Shown here in pieces: positions 53,328-61,553 of a DNA stretch of 64,000 nucleotides. Every line of letters begins with the position of its first letter. Position 1 is the stretch's first letter. The notes below the pieces were generated by a model. The model did not search any database, was not told the origin of the DNA, and saw only the letters and a list, made by a program, of their open reading frames with translations. Origin of the DNA: Bacillus sp. NTK034 (GTDB lineage: Bacteria > Bacillota > Bacilli > Bacillales > Cytobacillaceae); assembly GCF_017303275.1 (NCBI RefSeq), contig NZ_JAFKOJ010000005.1, positions 1-64,000 on the forward strand, given 5' to 3'. The position numbers and the translations under genes are program-made.

Positions 53328-54430
53328 GATGCATCACCTGTCACCACAGGAATGATCCGCATCTGCTCTTCAGGCAATTCCACCCAAATCTCTGCACCCT
53401 CCTGCAGGCTTCTGGATAAGCCGCTATTCAGGGCATTCACCTGAAGCTTAAGGCCTGCAGCCCTGACCACAACATTGATGAGGGAGCCAAAGAAATGTAC
53501 CTCTTCCACCATTCCTTTGAAGATATTTTTCCCTTCCATCTCTTTTTCCAGTATTTTAATAGATTCAGGACGAACGGATAATGCCAGGTTCCCTTTGTTT
53601 TCCTGATTATAATTAAATGGGGCATTTCGGACGAAAATCCCATTGGCACTTTCATCGTTCTGCACATGTACCAGAATGTGTTCATCTTCTATCCTGCTGA
53701 TCTTCACAGGCAGCAGATTGATTTCTCCAATAAAACCCGCTACGAAATCATTGGCTGGTTCATTATAGATTTCTGAGGGTGTTCCCACCTGGTGGCAGAC
53801 CCCAAAGTTAAATACCGCAATCCGATCGCTCATGGATAAAGCTTCTGCCTGATCATGGGTAACATAGATGGTGGTGATATTATAATCCTTTTGCAATCTC
53901 AGTATTTCGCTTCTCATTTCATCGCGCAGCTTGGCATCCAGGTTGCTGAGTGGCTCATCCAGGAGCAAAATCTCCGGTTCAATCACCAATGCCCTTGCCA
54001 GCGCGACACGCTGCTGCTGACCTCCGCTTAACTGGCTCACCTGACGATCGGCGTATTGCTCAAGCCTCACCTTTTGCAATACATCCTTGACTTTTATTTT
54101 GAGCTCCTTGGAGCCAAGTTTCCTGACCCTTAATCCAAAAGCGACATTCTCAAACACCGTCATGTGAGGAAAAAGGGCATAGTTTTGGAAAACCATGCCC
54201 GTATTTCTCTTTTCAGGAGGTACACGCGTCATATCCTTATCGCCGAAACGGACAACACCTTTAGTAGGATAATAGAATCCAGCAATCATCCGCAGTGTGG
54301 TTGTCTTTCCGCACCCACTTGGTCCAAGGAAGGTGAAGAATTCCCCATCCTTTATATCCAGATTTAAATGATCGACTGCAATAACCCTTCCAAAGGCTTT
54401 TTGGACATTATCTATGTTTATGGACGCCAT
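53324..54430 (-). CDS. ABC transporter ATP-binding protein (PotA/FbpC-like)
   Basis: A 368-residue ATPase. Walker A GPSGCGKTT (about 37-45), Q-loop MVFQNYALFPHMTVFENV, signature LSGGQQQR and Walker B ILLLDEPLSNLD are intact, with the switch histidine in YVTHDQAEALSMSDR. A C-terminal TOBE domain (from about 280) follows. It powers import with the downstream fused permease and the binding protein upstream. It is 14 bases from the binding-protein gene. Confidence 0.92.
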   Translation of the reverse strand: MASINIDNVQKAFGRVIAVDHLNLDIKDGEFFTFLGPSGCGKTTTLRMIAGFYYPTKGVVRFGDKDMTRVPPEKRNTGMVFQNYALFPHMTVFENVAFGLRVRKLGSKELKIKVKDVLQKVRLEQYADRQVSQLSGGQQQRVALARALVIEPEILLLDEPLSNLDAKLRDEMRSEILRLQKDYNITTIYVTHDQAEALSMSDRIAVFNFGVCHQVGTPSEIYNEPANDFVAGFIGEINLLPVKISRIEDEHILVHVQNDESANGIFVRNAPFNYNQENKGNLALSVRPESIKILEKEMEGKNIFKGMVEEVHFFGSLINVVVRAAGLKLQVNALNSGLSRSLQEGAEIWVELPEEQMRIIPVVTGDAS

Positions 54431-54444
54431 ACCTATTACACTTC

Positions 54445-55539
54445 CTATTCTTTAATTTCTTTTTCTCCGCTCTTTATGTTTTCATCCCAATACTTCATCC
54501 AGCTGTCGCTGTTCTCCTGGAATACCTTCCAGTCAATATCCATGCTCTTAATCTCTGTTTCTGTAATCCATTCAGGGAGCCCTTCCACATCATCCCTTGT
54601 TGGAATGCGGTAAAATTCCTCAGCAAGGATTTTGGCTGCTTCAGGTGTGTTGACAAACTCATAGAATGCTTCAGCCGCCTTTGGATGCGGAGCATCATTC
54701 ACAACAGCAATGCCTTCCGTCAGGACCGGTGTGCCGCTTTCCGGAATGATGAATTCAAATGGATAATTTTTATTTTCCTTTAACATGACAACATCAGGCA
54801 TTGCCCAGACAGATAGCTTTCCTTCCCCTTTGGCTACCTTGTTGTACATCATTTCAGGGTTTGCTACGTATTCTTTCGTGTTGGCATCCAATTTTTCAAG
54901 CCATTCGTAACCGGCCGCTGTATCGCTGGAGTCCTTAAAGTCGCGGTAAATCATGGCTGAAAAGATCGTTCTCATCGTTCCCGATGCCAGCGGGTAGCGG
55001 ATGATGATTTCATCCTTCCACTTCGGATCAAGAAGCTCATCCCAGTCTTTAGGCGCTTCATCTTCTGATAATTCTTTGCTGTTATACATAATGACTTCCG
55101 GTGTTTGGCTTGTTCCGGACCAGTGCCACTCAGGATCGTGGAAGCCTTCTGCCAGACTTCCTGCATATGAAGGCTCATATGGCTTTAACAGTCCTTCATC
55201 CTTTGCCTGATCGAAGTTTACAGATGGCGCTCCCCACCAGACATCAGCCTGTGGATTGTTTTTCTCGGAGCGGATCCGGTCCAGGATTTCCTGTGATCCC
55301 ATATCAAGCCATTCCACATCAATCTGATATTTTTCCTCGAATTGCTGTTCAAACTTTGATAGAATATCCTTTCCATGCGGTGAATAGATAACTACCTTTT
55401 CTTCCAGCTTATTCTCTTTCTCTCCCTGCTCATTCTCAGAGCTTGAGCTGGATCCCTGTTCAGAACTGCAAGCTGAAAGCATTAGTGCAGCCGAAATGGA
55501 TAAAGTGGTTAAAATCGATGCCCTTTTCTTATTTTTCAT
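54445..55539 (-). CDS. ABC transporter substrate-binding lipoprotein (Fe3+/polyamine class)
   Basis: A 364-residue lipoprotein from ATG 55539, eight bases after GAGGGGGA; an in-frame ATG 18 bases upstream overlaps the repressor stop. The lipobox is LSACSS. The mature part starts with a Ser/Glu-rich linker, then EKVVIYSPHGKDILSKFEQQFEEKYQI..WLDMGSQEILDRI, the pattern of Fe3+-type (AfuA/FbpA) and related proteins. No obvious tyrosine ligand pair for ferric iron could be confirmed (one YNK and several Tyr are present), so the substrate may be organic. It is encoded just after the ROK repressor. Confidence 0.88.
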   Translation of the reverse strand: MKNKKRASILTTLSISAALMLSACSSEQGSSSSSENEQGEKENKLEEKVVIYSPHGKDILSKFEQQFEEKYQIDVEWLDMGSQEILDRIRSEKNNPQADVWWGAPSVNFDQAKDEGLLKPYEPSYAGSLAEGFHDPEWHWSGTSQTPEVIMYNSKELSEDEAPKDWDELLDPKWKDEIIIRYPLASGTMRTIFSAMIYRDFKDSSDTAAGYEWLEKLDANTKEYVANPEMMYNKVAKGEGKLSVWAMPDVVMLKENKNYPFEFIIPESGTPVLTEGIAVVNDAPHPKAAEAFYEFVNTPEAAKILAEEFYRIPTRDDVEGLPEWITETEIKSMDIDWKVFQENSDSWMKYWDENIKSGEKEIKE

Positions 55540-55556
55540 TTGAAAAATCCCCCTCA

Positions 55557-56771
55557 TTAAGAAAATTTGATAATACTTTCATGCTCCCGCAAAAAGAGTG
55601 AAACAGCTCCAAGGACTCCCGCATTATCACCTAATCTTGAAGTCTTTAATTCTACTGAACTTGGAAGATAGTGATTCACGATCCTGTCCAATTTAGGCAA
55701 AATGTAATCAGATGATTTTAGAACACCACCTCCTAAAATAATGACTTCAGGATTCAATAAGCTCGCGGCATTAATGATTCCATAGGCCAGATGTTCAATG
55801 GCTTCTTCAATGACCTCAATGGCTAACTTGTCGCCTTTTTTTGCAAGCGCAAAGGCCATTTCCCCCGGCAGTTCTCCCTTTATTGCCTGAGAGTAGGCAG
55901 GGTGGTCCGAACTCTGCTGAATGACTTCCGTCAGTTTTTTCCCGATGGATTTTCCGCCGGCAACGCTTTCCAAATAACCGTAGCGTTGAAAGATTGGCTT
56001 AAAGTCTCTTTTCATATCTGTTTTATCCGTCACCATATAGCCCATCTCGCCAGCAGCATTTGAATACCCGCGGTACAGCTGATTATTGATAATAATTCCG
56101 CTTCCAACCCCTGTTCCGACCGCCATAAACAGAACATTCTGTTTATTCTTCGCGTTTCCGAGCCATTGCTCCCCAAGTGCTGCAACATTCACATCATTGT
56201 CTACATGAACCGGGAAAGAGAAGTATTTATTTGCTTCCGCTAAGAACGGGTATCGAATCCAGTTGAGGCTCGGTGCTTCCAGGACGACTCCGCTGGATGT
56301 TTGTGTAATCCCCGGAACCCCTGCTCCCATTCCAAGCACCTGTTCCAATGGGATTTGGCATTCATCCAGCATAGACTGTACATCTTTGCCGATTTGTTTT
56401 AAAAGTCCAGATTCTAAAAATTGACAGGTTGAAAAACTGCTGGAATGGACGATGTTGCCTCCGAGATCGCTAATGACTATCTTTACTTTCGTGCCGCCGA
56501 TATCTGTTCCGATTACATAAGCCGCTTTTTCGTTGAAATAAAGATGTATCGGTCTCCTTCCGCCTTGTGAAGACGATTCGCCTATCCCCTTTTCATACAC
56601 CCACTTTTCCCCTATCAATTCATCTACCAGCAAAGAAACAGTCGGCTTGCTTATGGAAATCTTCGCAGCAATCTCGGCCCTTGAAGTCGGTGAATTTTCC
56701 TGAATCCATTGAAGTACTCTCTTTTTATTGATTGATTTCATTTGCATCGGTGTCCCATTAAAATTCATCAC
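55557..56771 (-). CDS. ROK-family transcriptional repressor (XylR/NagC type)
   Basis: A 404-residue regulator. The N-terminal winged HTH (ENSPTSRAEIAAKISISKPTVSLLVDEL, about 25-52) is followed by a ROK sugar-kinase-like domain with GTDIGGTKVKI, VHVDNDVNVAALGEQWLG, GTGVGSGII and GEMGYM. The zinc motif CxCGxxGC that follows GEIGHM in most ROK proteins is missing; the region reads FKPIFQRYGYLESVAGG. It heads the ABC/lyase operon and is divergent from the PIG-L gene. Palindromes like XylR operators lie next to its promoter and near the PIG-L start, so it likely represses both. The inducer may be a sugar or amino-sugar derivative. Confidence 0.88.
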   Translation of the reverse strand: MMNFNGTPMQMKSINKKRVLQWIQENSPTSRAEIAAKISISKPTVSLLVDELIGEKWVYEKGIGESSSQGGRRPIHLYFNEKAAYVIGTDIGGTKVKIVISDLGGNIVHSSSFSTCQFLESGLLKQIGKDVQSMLDECQIPLEQVLGMGAGVPGITQTSSGVVLEAPSLNWIRYPFLAEANKYFSFPVHVDNDVNVAALGEQWLGNAKNKQNVLFMAVGTGVGSGIIINNQLYRGYSNAAGEMGYMVTDKTDMKRDFKPIFQRYGYLESVAGGKSIGKKLTEVIQQSSDHPAYSQAIKGELPGEMAFALAKKGDKLAIEVIEEAIEHLAYGIINAASLLNPEVIILGGGVLKSSDYILPKLDRIVNHYLPSSVELKTSRLGDNAGVLGAVSLFLREHESIIKFS

Positions 56772-56793
56772 ATCACGGCCTTAATTGATTTGG

Positions 56794-56810
56794 TTAGTAA
56801 ATATTACTAA
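56794..56810. promoter_or_regulatory. ROK operator candidate 1
   Basis: TTAGTAA-ATA-TTACTAA, a perfect 7-bp inverted repeat, lies just downstream of the minus-10 of the ROK/ABC promoter. The TTAGT half-site matches the outer part of Bacillus XylR operators (TTAGTTT...AAACTAA). Confidence 0.65.
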
Positions 56811-56818
56811 TTAACTTC

Positions 56819-56847
56819 AATATAACCTAACTGGTAACCGTTTACAA
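56819..56847 (-). promoter_or_regulatory. Sigma-A promoter of the ROK/ABC/lyase operon
   Basis: On the minus strand TTGTAA (56842-56847) and TATATT (56819-56824) are 17 bases apart. Operator candidate 1 begins nine bases downstream of the minus-10, so a bound repressor could block elongation. A cre-like box covers the minus-35. Confidence 0.65.
56833..56847 (-). promoter_or_regulatory. Candidate CcpA cre box
   Basis: Minus-strand TTGTAAACGGTTACC fits the cre consensus WTGNAARCGNWWWCA at 14 of 15 positions. It covers the minus-35 and spacer, so CcpA-HPr(Ser-P) would be expected to repress the operon while preferred sugars are present. Confidence 0.55.
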
Positions 56848-56985
56848 CCTATTATTTTTAATTTTATGATAATTGCGATTATTTCTATGACTAAAGGACG
56901 ATTTTAATAAAATTAATTTTTCGAATATTGAAATATTAACAATTTTACCCTATTATGAAATTTATTAGGCGGGTAGTTGCCAGTA

Positions 56986-57008
56986 GTTAGTTAGGACGTT
57001 TAACTAAC
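56986..57008. promoter_or_regulatory. ROK operator candidate 2
   Basis: GTTAGTTA-N7-TAACTAAC, a perfect 8-bp inverted repeat, lies 72 bases upstream of the PIG-L gene. Its TTAGT/ACTAA half-sites match operator candidate 1 at the other end of the divergent region, pointing to shared control. Confidence 0.65.
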
Positions 57009-57079
57009 CTGCTTTAGACCTATGATGAAAGGAGTGTAAGAGGAGCGCTGTCATACCATTTTGAAAGGGGTTACACAAA

Positions 57080-59791
57080 TTGAAAAAAATCTTTGTTTAC
57101 TTTTTGTCCCTATTGTTAATTCTCTCCCTGCTGCCTCTCAGCGGAAGTGCCCAGTCAGAAGAGCATGACCCCGACCTGTGGAGTGCAGTGAAGCCGCTGG
57201 ACACAACGGTCAGCTTTTTGAATACAGGCGCACATCCTGACGATGAGCGCAGTGACTTTCTTGCTTACCTATCACGAGGACTTGGAGTTAAAACCTCAAG
57301 CCTAATAGCCAACCGCGGCGAGGGCGGCCAGAATGAAATCGGGCAGGAGCTTGGGAACGGCCTTGGAATTATCCGCTCCCGCGAAATGATTGAAGCAGCG
57401 AAAATCACTGGAGTTAAAGCCTACCATTTGAGTGAAACAACCTCTGACACCATCTATGATTTCGGCTTCTCCAAGACAAAGGATGAAACTCTAAGCCACT
57501 GGGGCAAGGACCTTACTTATGAAAGATTAATCCGATTTATTCGTACTTACCAGCCGGATATTATCATGCCATCCTTCAGAGACTCGGATACCCAGCACGG
57601 ACACCACCGCACAATGACCATTCTCAGCCAGGAAGCCTTTAAAGATGCCGCAGATCCTAACGTATTTCCTGAACAATTAAAAGAAGGATTATCCGTCTGG
57701 CAGACTAAAAAGTTCTATTTGCCGGCAGAAAGTAAAGATACAGCTGATACTTCGATTGAAATAGGCATGTTTGATCCTATCTACGGCATGTCCTATCCGC
57801 AAATCGGCGAGGAATCACGCTATATGCACAAAAGCCAGGGAATGGGAAATGACATCCCTGTCGCCCCAAGACAAACAGATTTGGAGTTAGTGGATAGCGC
57901 AGTAGAAACAAATGGCAGCAATGATCTTTTTGCCGGTATCCCATATGATTTTAACGAATGGGCAAAAACACTCCCTAAGAAAGAAAAAGCATTGCAGGTG
58001 CACTTTACAAAATTCCAAAAAAGCCTGGACAGAATTATCTCCAGCTATCCCAGCCATAGCCAGGTATTCAGCAAAACGCAGCAAGCATTAAAAGAAGCAG
58101 ACCGTTTAGTAAAGAAAACGGAGAAATCCAAGCTTGATTCCCAGCTGAAGTCAGATCTGCTTCATAAGCTTGAAGTGAAAAAAGAACAGCTGCTGAATGT
58201 GAGCCTTGTATCCTCCGACCTTGAGATTAATGCACAGGCGGAGTCCAACATCCTGACAAAAGGGCAGAAAACGTCTGTTACTGTCACGTTAACCAATAAT
58301 GGCAGTCAGAAGCTGAAGAAAGCTGATGTTGAACTGATCACTCCTGAGGGCTGGAAGGTTTCTAATAAATCCAAGGCAGCTGACCTTGCACCCGGTAAAA
58401 CGGCTGAAGTTACCTTTAAGGTTCAAGTTCCAGGTGATGCAGCGTATTATCACGCATACGAAACCCCTGCTATACAGGCAAAGGTCAGCTATGAATCTGC
58501 CGGCGCAAAGACAGTGACTGTCTCTGAGCTGGATGGCACCATTGCCGTTCTGCCGGACGTTGGCCTTACTCTTTCTCCTGAAGATCTGGTTATTAATACC
58601 GCTGACGTTCAGGAAGAAGTGCCTGTCAATGTAAAAGTGAAAAATTACCGTGAAGGAGCTGCACAGGCTTCCGTATCCTTAAATGTTCCGGAAGGCTGGT
58701 CAGTAAGCCCGGAAAAAGCAGAAGTTAACTTCGGAGCTTCATTGGAGGAAAAAGAGGTTACCTTTACACTGAGCCCGCCTGCGGATATTCAGGAAGGCGA
58801 CTTTAAACTATCCGCCGAGGCAGCTGTAAATGGAAAGACCTTTGATTCAACAGTTCAAGAAATTCAATATGACCATATCGGAACATTTTATTACCTGTAT
58901 CCAGCCCAGGTCAATGGAGTAGCCTTTGAATTGCTGGCACCAGAAGGGTTAAAGGTCGGCTACATTGAAAGCGGTTTTGATAAAGTGGCAGATTACTTGT
59001 CCAATGCAGGACTTGATGTGACAAAGCTTACTGAGACCGATCTTGCTTCAGGGGACTTAAGCCAATACGATACAATCATTGTTGGTATCCGTGCCTACCT
59101 TTCACGTGAAGACTTAACAGCAAATAATGAACGTTTAAAAGAATACGTCGCAAATGGCGGGCATATGGTGGTCCAGTACCATAAGCCGAACGATGGCTGG
59201 GTGACGGAAGGCACTGCTCCATACCCGCTGACCATCGGAAACCCATCCATCAAGTGGAGGGTAACCGATGAAAATGCACCTGTTACCGTTCTGCAGCCTG
59301 AATCGCCGCTCTTCAACTATCCAAATAACATCACTCAAGACGACTGGGCCAACTGGATACAGGAAAGAGGATTATACTATCCAATGCAGTGGGATGACCG
59401 CTTTGAAACCTTCGTGCGCATGGGGGATCCTAACGAGGAGCCATTTGATGGCGGCATTCTCATGGCCGATTACGGAGAAGGCACCTACCTTTATACCAAC
59501 CTGGTATTCTATCGCCAAATTCAAGGCCAGGTTCCGGGAGGCTACCGCATTTTCACGAACCTGATCAGCACGGTCAAAATGAATAACTTATTAGGGACAG
59601 CTGCGGATGCGGCTGTTCTTTTTGATCGGGACATGGGCGGGACATGGGGACAGGTTAACTGTCCCCAAAGTACATTTGGGATATGGAACACGTCCCTTTG
59701 TCCCTTGTCGAATGCGAACTTTGCAAATTGGGCAGTGGAACTTGCAAATAGATTGGCGGTTTTGCAAATAGAAGGGGACTTAGCCGCTTGA
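57080..59791 (+). CDS. Secreted PIG-L-family deacetylase with NEW3-like and ThuA-like domains
   Basis: A 903-residue protein starting at TTG (GAAAGGGG nine bases ahead). Signal peptide to about residue 25. The LmbE/PIG-L deacetylase domain (about 45-260) shows the zinc motif AHPDDE at 51-56 and the second motif DSDTQHGHHRT near 175. Two Ig-like NEW3-type domains follow (about 380-480 and 490-595), then a glutaminase/ThuA-like domain (GTFYYLYPAQVNGVAFELL; IIVGIRAYLSRED; GGHMVVQYHKP). PIG-L enzymes remove acetyl groups from GlcNAc-type sugars and related compounds. The last 60 residues are encoded by an inserted palindrome and repeat array and look non-native. Shared operators with the ROK/ABC operon suggest it prepares the transported substrate. 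Confidence 0.85.
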   Translation: MKKIFVYFLSLLLILSLLPLSGSAQSEEHDPDLWSAVKPLDTTVSFLNTGAHPDDERSDFLAYLSRGLGVKTSSLIANRGEGGQNEIGQELGNGLGIIRSREMIEAAKITGVKAYHLSETTSDTIYDFGFSKTKDETLSHWGKDLTYERLIRFIRTYQPDIIMPSFRDSDTQHGHHRTMTILSQEAFKDAADPNVFPEQLKEGLSVWQTKKFYLPAESKDTADTSIEIGMFDPIYGMSYPQIGEESRYMHKSQGMGNDIPVAPRQTDLELVDSAVETNGSNDLFAGIPYDFNEWAKTLPKKEKALQVHFTKFQKSLDRIISSYPSHSQVFSKTQQALKEADRLVKKTEKSKLDSQLKSDLLHKLEVKKEQLLNVSLVSSDLEINAQAESNILTKGQKTSVTVTLTNNGSQKLKKADVELITPEGWKVSNKSKAADLAPGKTAEVTFKVQVPGDAAYYHAYETPAIQAKVSYESAGAKTVTVSELDGTIAVLPDVGLTLSPEDLVINTADVQEEVPVNVKVKNYREGAAQASVSLNVPEGWSVSPEKAEVNFGASLEEKEVTFTLSPPADIQEGDFKLSAEAAVNGKTFDSTVQEIQYDHIGTFYYLYPAQVNGVAFELLAPEGLKVGYIESGFDKVADYLSNAGLDVTKLTETDLASGDLSQYDTIIVGIRAYLSREDLTANNERLKEYVANGGHMVVQYHKPNDGWVTEGTAPYPLTIGNPSIKWRVTDENAPVTVLQPESPLFNYPNNITQDDWANWIQERGLYYPMQWDDRFETFVRMGDPNEEPFDGGILMADYGEGTYLYTNLVFYRQIQGQVPGGYRIFTNLISTVKMNNLLGTAADAAVLFDRDMGGTWGQVNCPQSTFGIWNTSLCPLSNANFANWAVELANRLAVLQIEGDLAA
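59646..59681. repeat. Palindromic element in the 3' end of the PIG-L gene
   Basis: GGGGACAG-GTTAA-CTGTCCCC is followed directly by CCCAAA-GTACA-TTTGGG, and shorter GGGACA blocks precede it. Such GGGACAG palindromes occur as dispersed intergenic repeats in bacilli. Here the element is translated as the odd segment TWGQVNCPQSTFG. Confidence 0.55.
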
Positions 59792-59871
59792 TTATTTGAG
59801 GAAAAGCCTATGATTAACACTCGCAAATAGAGTGGAAGTTCTGCAATTAGAGCATGAAAATTTGCAAATAG
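59723..59871. repeat. Array C of the periodic repeat, inverse orientation
   Basis: GCAAATAG cores (reverse complement of CTATTTGC) start at 59723, 59744, 59764, 59823, 59843 and 59864, with decayed units near 59786 and 59806. Steps are 20-22 bases except 17 across the decayed part. The array begins inside the PIG-L frame, supplies its last codons and runs to within about 70 bases of the NERD gene. Confidence 0.8.
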
Positions 59872-59943
59872 GCTCCCTTATAAGGAGGGTATATAGACAT
59901 TTATATCGAAAATAACTAATTATCATTGAAAGGAGAGACACAC

Positions 59944-60912
59944 TTGATTATTAAAAGCCTGAAAGTCCCCGAAATTAACCTACAGCTTGAAGTGTTGTTA
60001 AGAAGAATCCCCGAACATCATCCCGCCCGTGAGAAAGTAATCTCAGAATATAAAAAGAGAAACGCGGGTTTTAAGGGAGAAGAAAGATTATTTTATTACT
60101 TAAGCTTTCTTGAATCTAAAAAGTATTGGATTTTTCATGATTTGAGGTTATCAAACGGATCGCATTTTTTTCAAATCGATGCATTGCTGCTCACTGCAAA
60201 TTTTGCACTCATATTGGAAGTTAAAAATTGGACAGGAACCTTGATTTTCAGCCCTCATTTCCAGCAGGTCATCCGCATACAAAATGATAAAGAGGAAGGA
60301 TTTCCGGACCCCCTTTCACAAGCGCGGCATCAGACGAATCAGTTTAGAAACTGGCTTGGTCTTAATGGATTTCCTGATATTCCACTGGAATTTTTAGTTG
60401 TAATCAGCCATCCTTCTACCATTATTAAGGCAGAGACAGACCCGCTGCAAATATCTAAGAGAGTCTTACACTCTCATCACCTTTTATCCAAAATGAATGG
60501 CATTGAAAATAAGTACCCTCAAGAAAAAACTGACCCTAAAGAGATACGGAAGCTATGCCGGACTTTGTTAAAAAAACATAACCCTGCACAATCCGAGATT
60601 CTCGAGCACTTCAATGTTTCAGCTGAAGAAATTCTCACTGGTGTTAGCTGTCCTAAATGCACTTCCCTTCCGATGATTTTCCATTGGGGGAAATGGCACT
60701 GCCCAAAGTGTTTGTTTTCCTCCCCCCTGGCACATGAAGCAGCTATCCAAGACTACTTCCGGCTTATTAAGCCGTCAATTACCAACTCGCAATTCCGCTC
60801 ATTCACCCATATACCCTCACCCTATACGGCTTCAAGATTACTCTCCAGGATGAACCTTTCTTTTAAAAGAAATAAAAGACACCGAATTTACGAAAAATCC
60901 CCTAAACAGTGA
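59944..60912 (+). CDS. NERD-domain protein with C-terminal zinc ribbon
   Basis: A 322-residue protein from TTG 59944, seven bases after AAAGGAGA; the upstream in-frame ATG overlaps that site. The NERD (nuclease-related) domain spans about residues 30-150: GFKGEERLFYYL, the FQIDALLL aspartate and the LILEVKNWTG Glu-x-Lys pair. These are the PD-(D/E)xK-like residues. A zinc ribbon CPKC...W...CPKC lies at about 237-260. NERD proteins are thought to act on DNA, sometimes in plasmid or restriction-type contexts; here the gene stands alone. Cytosolic. Function unproven. Confidence 0.85.
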   Translation: MIIKSLKVPEINLQLEVLLRRIPEHHPAREKVISEYKKRNAGFKGEERLFYYLSFLESKKYWIFHDLRLSNGSHFFQIDALLLTANFALILEVKNWTGTLIFSPHFQQVIRIQNDKEEGFPDPLSQARHQTNQFRNWLGLNGFPDIPLEFLVVISHPSTIIKAETDPLQISKRVLHSHHLLSKMNGIENKYPQEKTDPKEIRKLCRTLLKKHNPAQSEILEHFNVSAEEILTGVSCPKCTSLPMIFHWGKWHCPKCLFSSPLAHEAAIQDYFRLIKPSITNSQFRSFTHIPSPYTASRLLSRMNLSFKRNKRHRIYEKSPKQ

Positions 60913-60972
60913 TTAACCTCACAAATTTTCCCAATAATTTAATTTATAATCAGGCTGAATTGAGGTGCTAAT

Positions 60973-61233
60973 ATGGAAAAGAACTGGTCTATTTCACTGG
61001 AGCATGGTAATTACACTAGTGATTTGGAGCTTCTGATCAACGATGCGATGGCGGCAGTCAGCCAGACAGCTAAAGGATATTATGTCAATATAGTCACTCC
61101 AGCTGAGTTAGGTAATCCCGATAACTATCTGACTGAAGCACTGCTCATATACTTCGGAAATAAAGTGGACCCTCAATTTATCGATCAATGCGGATGCGGG
61201 GGGTATGTTTTGAGGGTATGGAAAAACAAGTGA
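60973..61233 (+). CDS. Small unknown protein with CGCGGY motif
   Basis: An 86-residue protein with GAGGTG before its ATG. No signal peptide or membrane segment. The C-terminus DQCGCGGYVLRVWKNK contains two closely spaced cysteines that could bind a metal or form a redox pair. The N-terminal SLEHGNYTSDLELLINDAM is helical and acidic. I do not recognise the family. It overlaps the next small gene by 16 bases, so the two are likely co-translated. Confidence 0.6.
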   Translation: MEKNWSISLEHGNYTSDLELLINDAMAAVSQTAKGYYVNIVTPAELGNPDNYLTEALLIYFGNKVDPQFIDQCGCGGYVLRVWKNK

Positions 61234-61493
61234 GGGACCTGACGATTTTGTGTGATTATAAGAACAGGCATGTCATTTTGAATTATTATTATGAAGAGGA
61301 GCTTATTGATCGGGATGGAACCAGCTTTAATGAGATTTACGTTTACCAGGGGACAATTTACTTTATCAAAAACAGAAAACGGATCGTAACCATCAATTCG
61401 AAGAAATATCGTAATAAATTGATAGGCGAGGATTTTCAAAATTACTATATTATGCGGAGAGATAAGAATCGTCTTGATATCTATTTTCCTTAA
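61218..61493 (+). CDS. Small basic protein of unknown function
   Basis: A 91-residue frame from ATG 61218 (GAGGGT ahead), overlapping the preceding gene; an earlier ATG at 61188 lies deep inside that gene. The protein is rich in Tyr, Arg and Lys with predicted beta strands (ILCDYKNRHVILNYYYEEE; EIYVYQGTIYFIKNRKRIV). I do not recognise it. The start is uncertain. A strong terminator follows, so the pair forms a unit. Confidence 0.5.
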   Translation: MEKQVRDLTILCDYKNRHVILNYYYEEELIDRDGTSFNEIYVYQGTIYFIKNRKRIVTINSKKYRNKLIGEDFQNYYIMRRDKNRLDIYFP

Positions 61494-61497
61494 AAGG

Positions 61498-61538
61498 AGC
61501 TGCGAAAGCGCTGGATACGCTTTTGCAGCTTTTTTTAT
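61498..61538 (+). terminator. Terminator after the small-gene pair
   Basis: AGCTGCGAAAGCG and CGCTTTTGCAGCT pair with one mismatch around CTGGATA, then TTTTTTA follows. Confidence 0.9.
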
Positions 61539-61553
61539 TTGGGAGGAATATAT

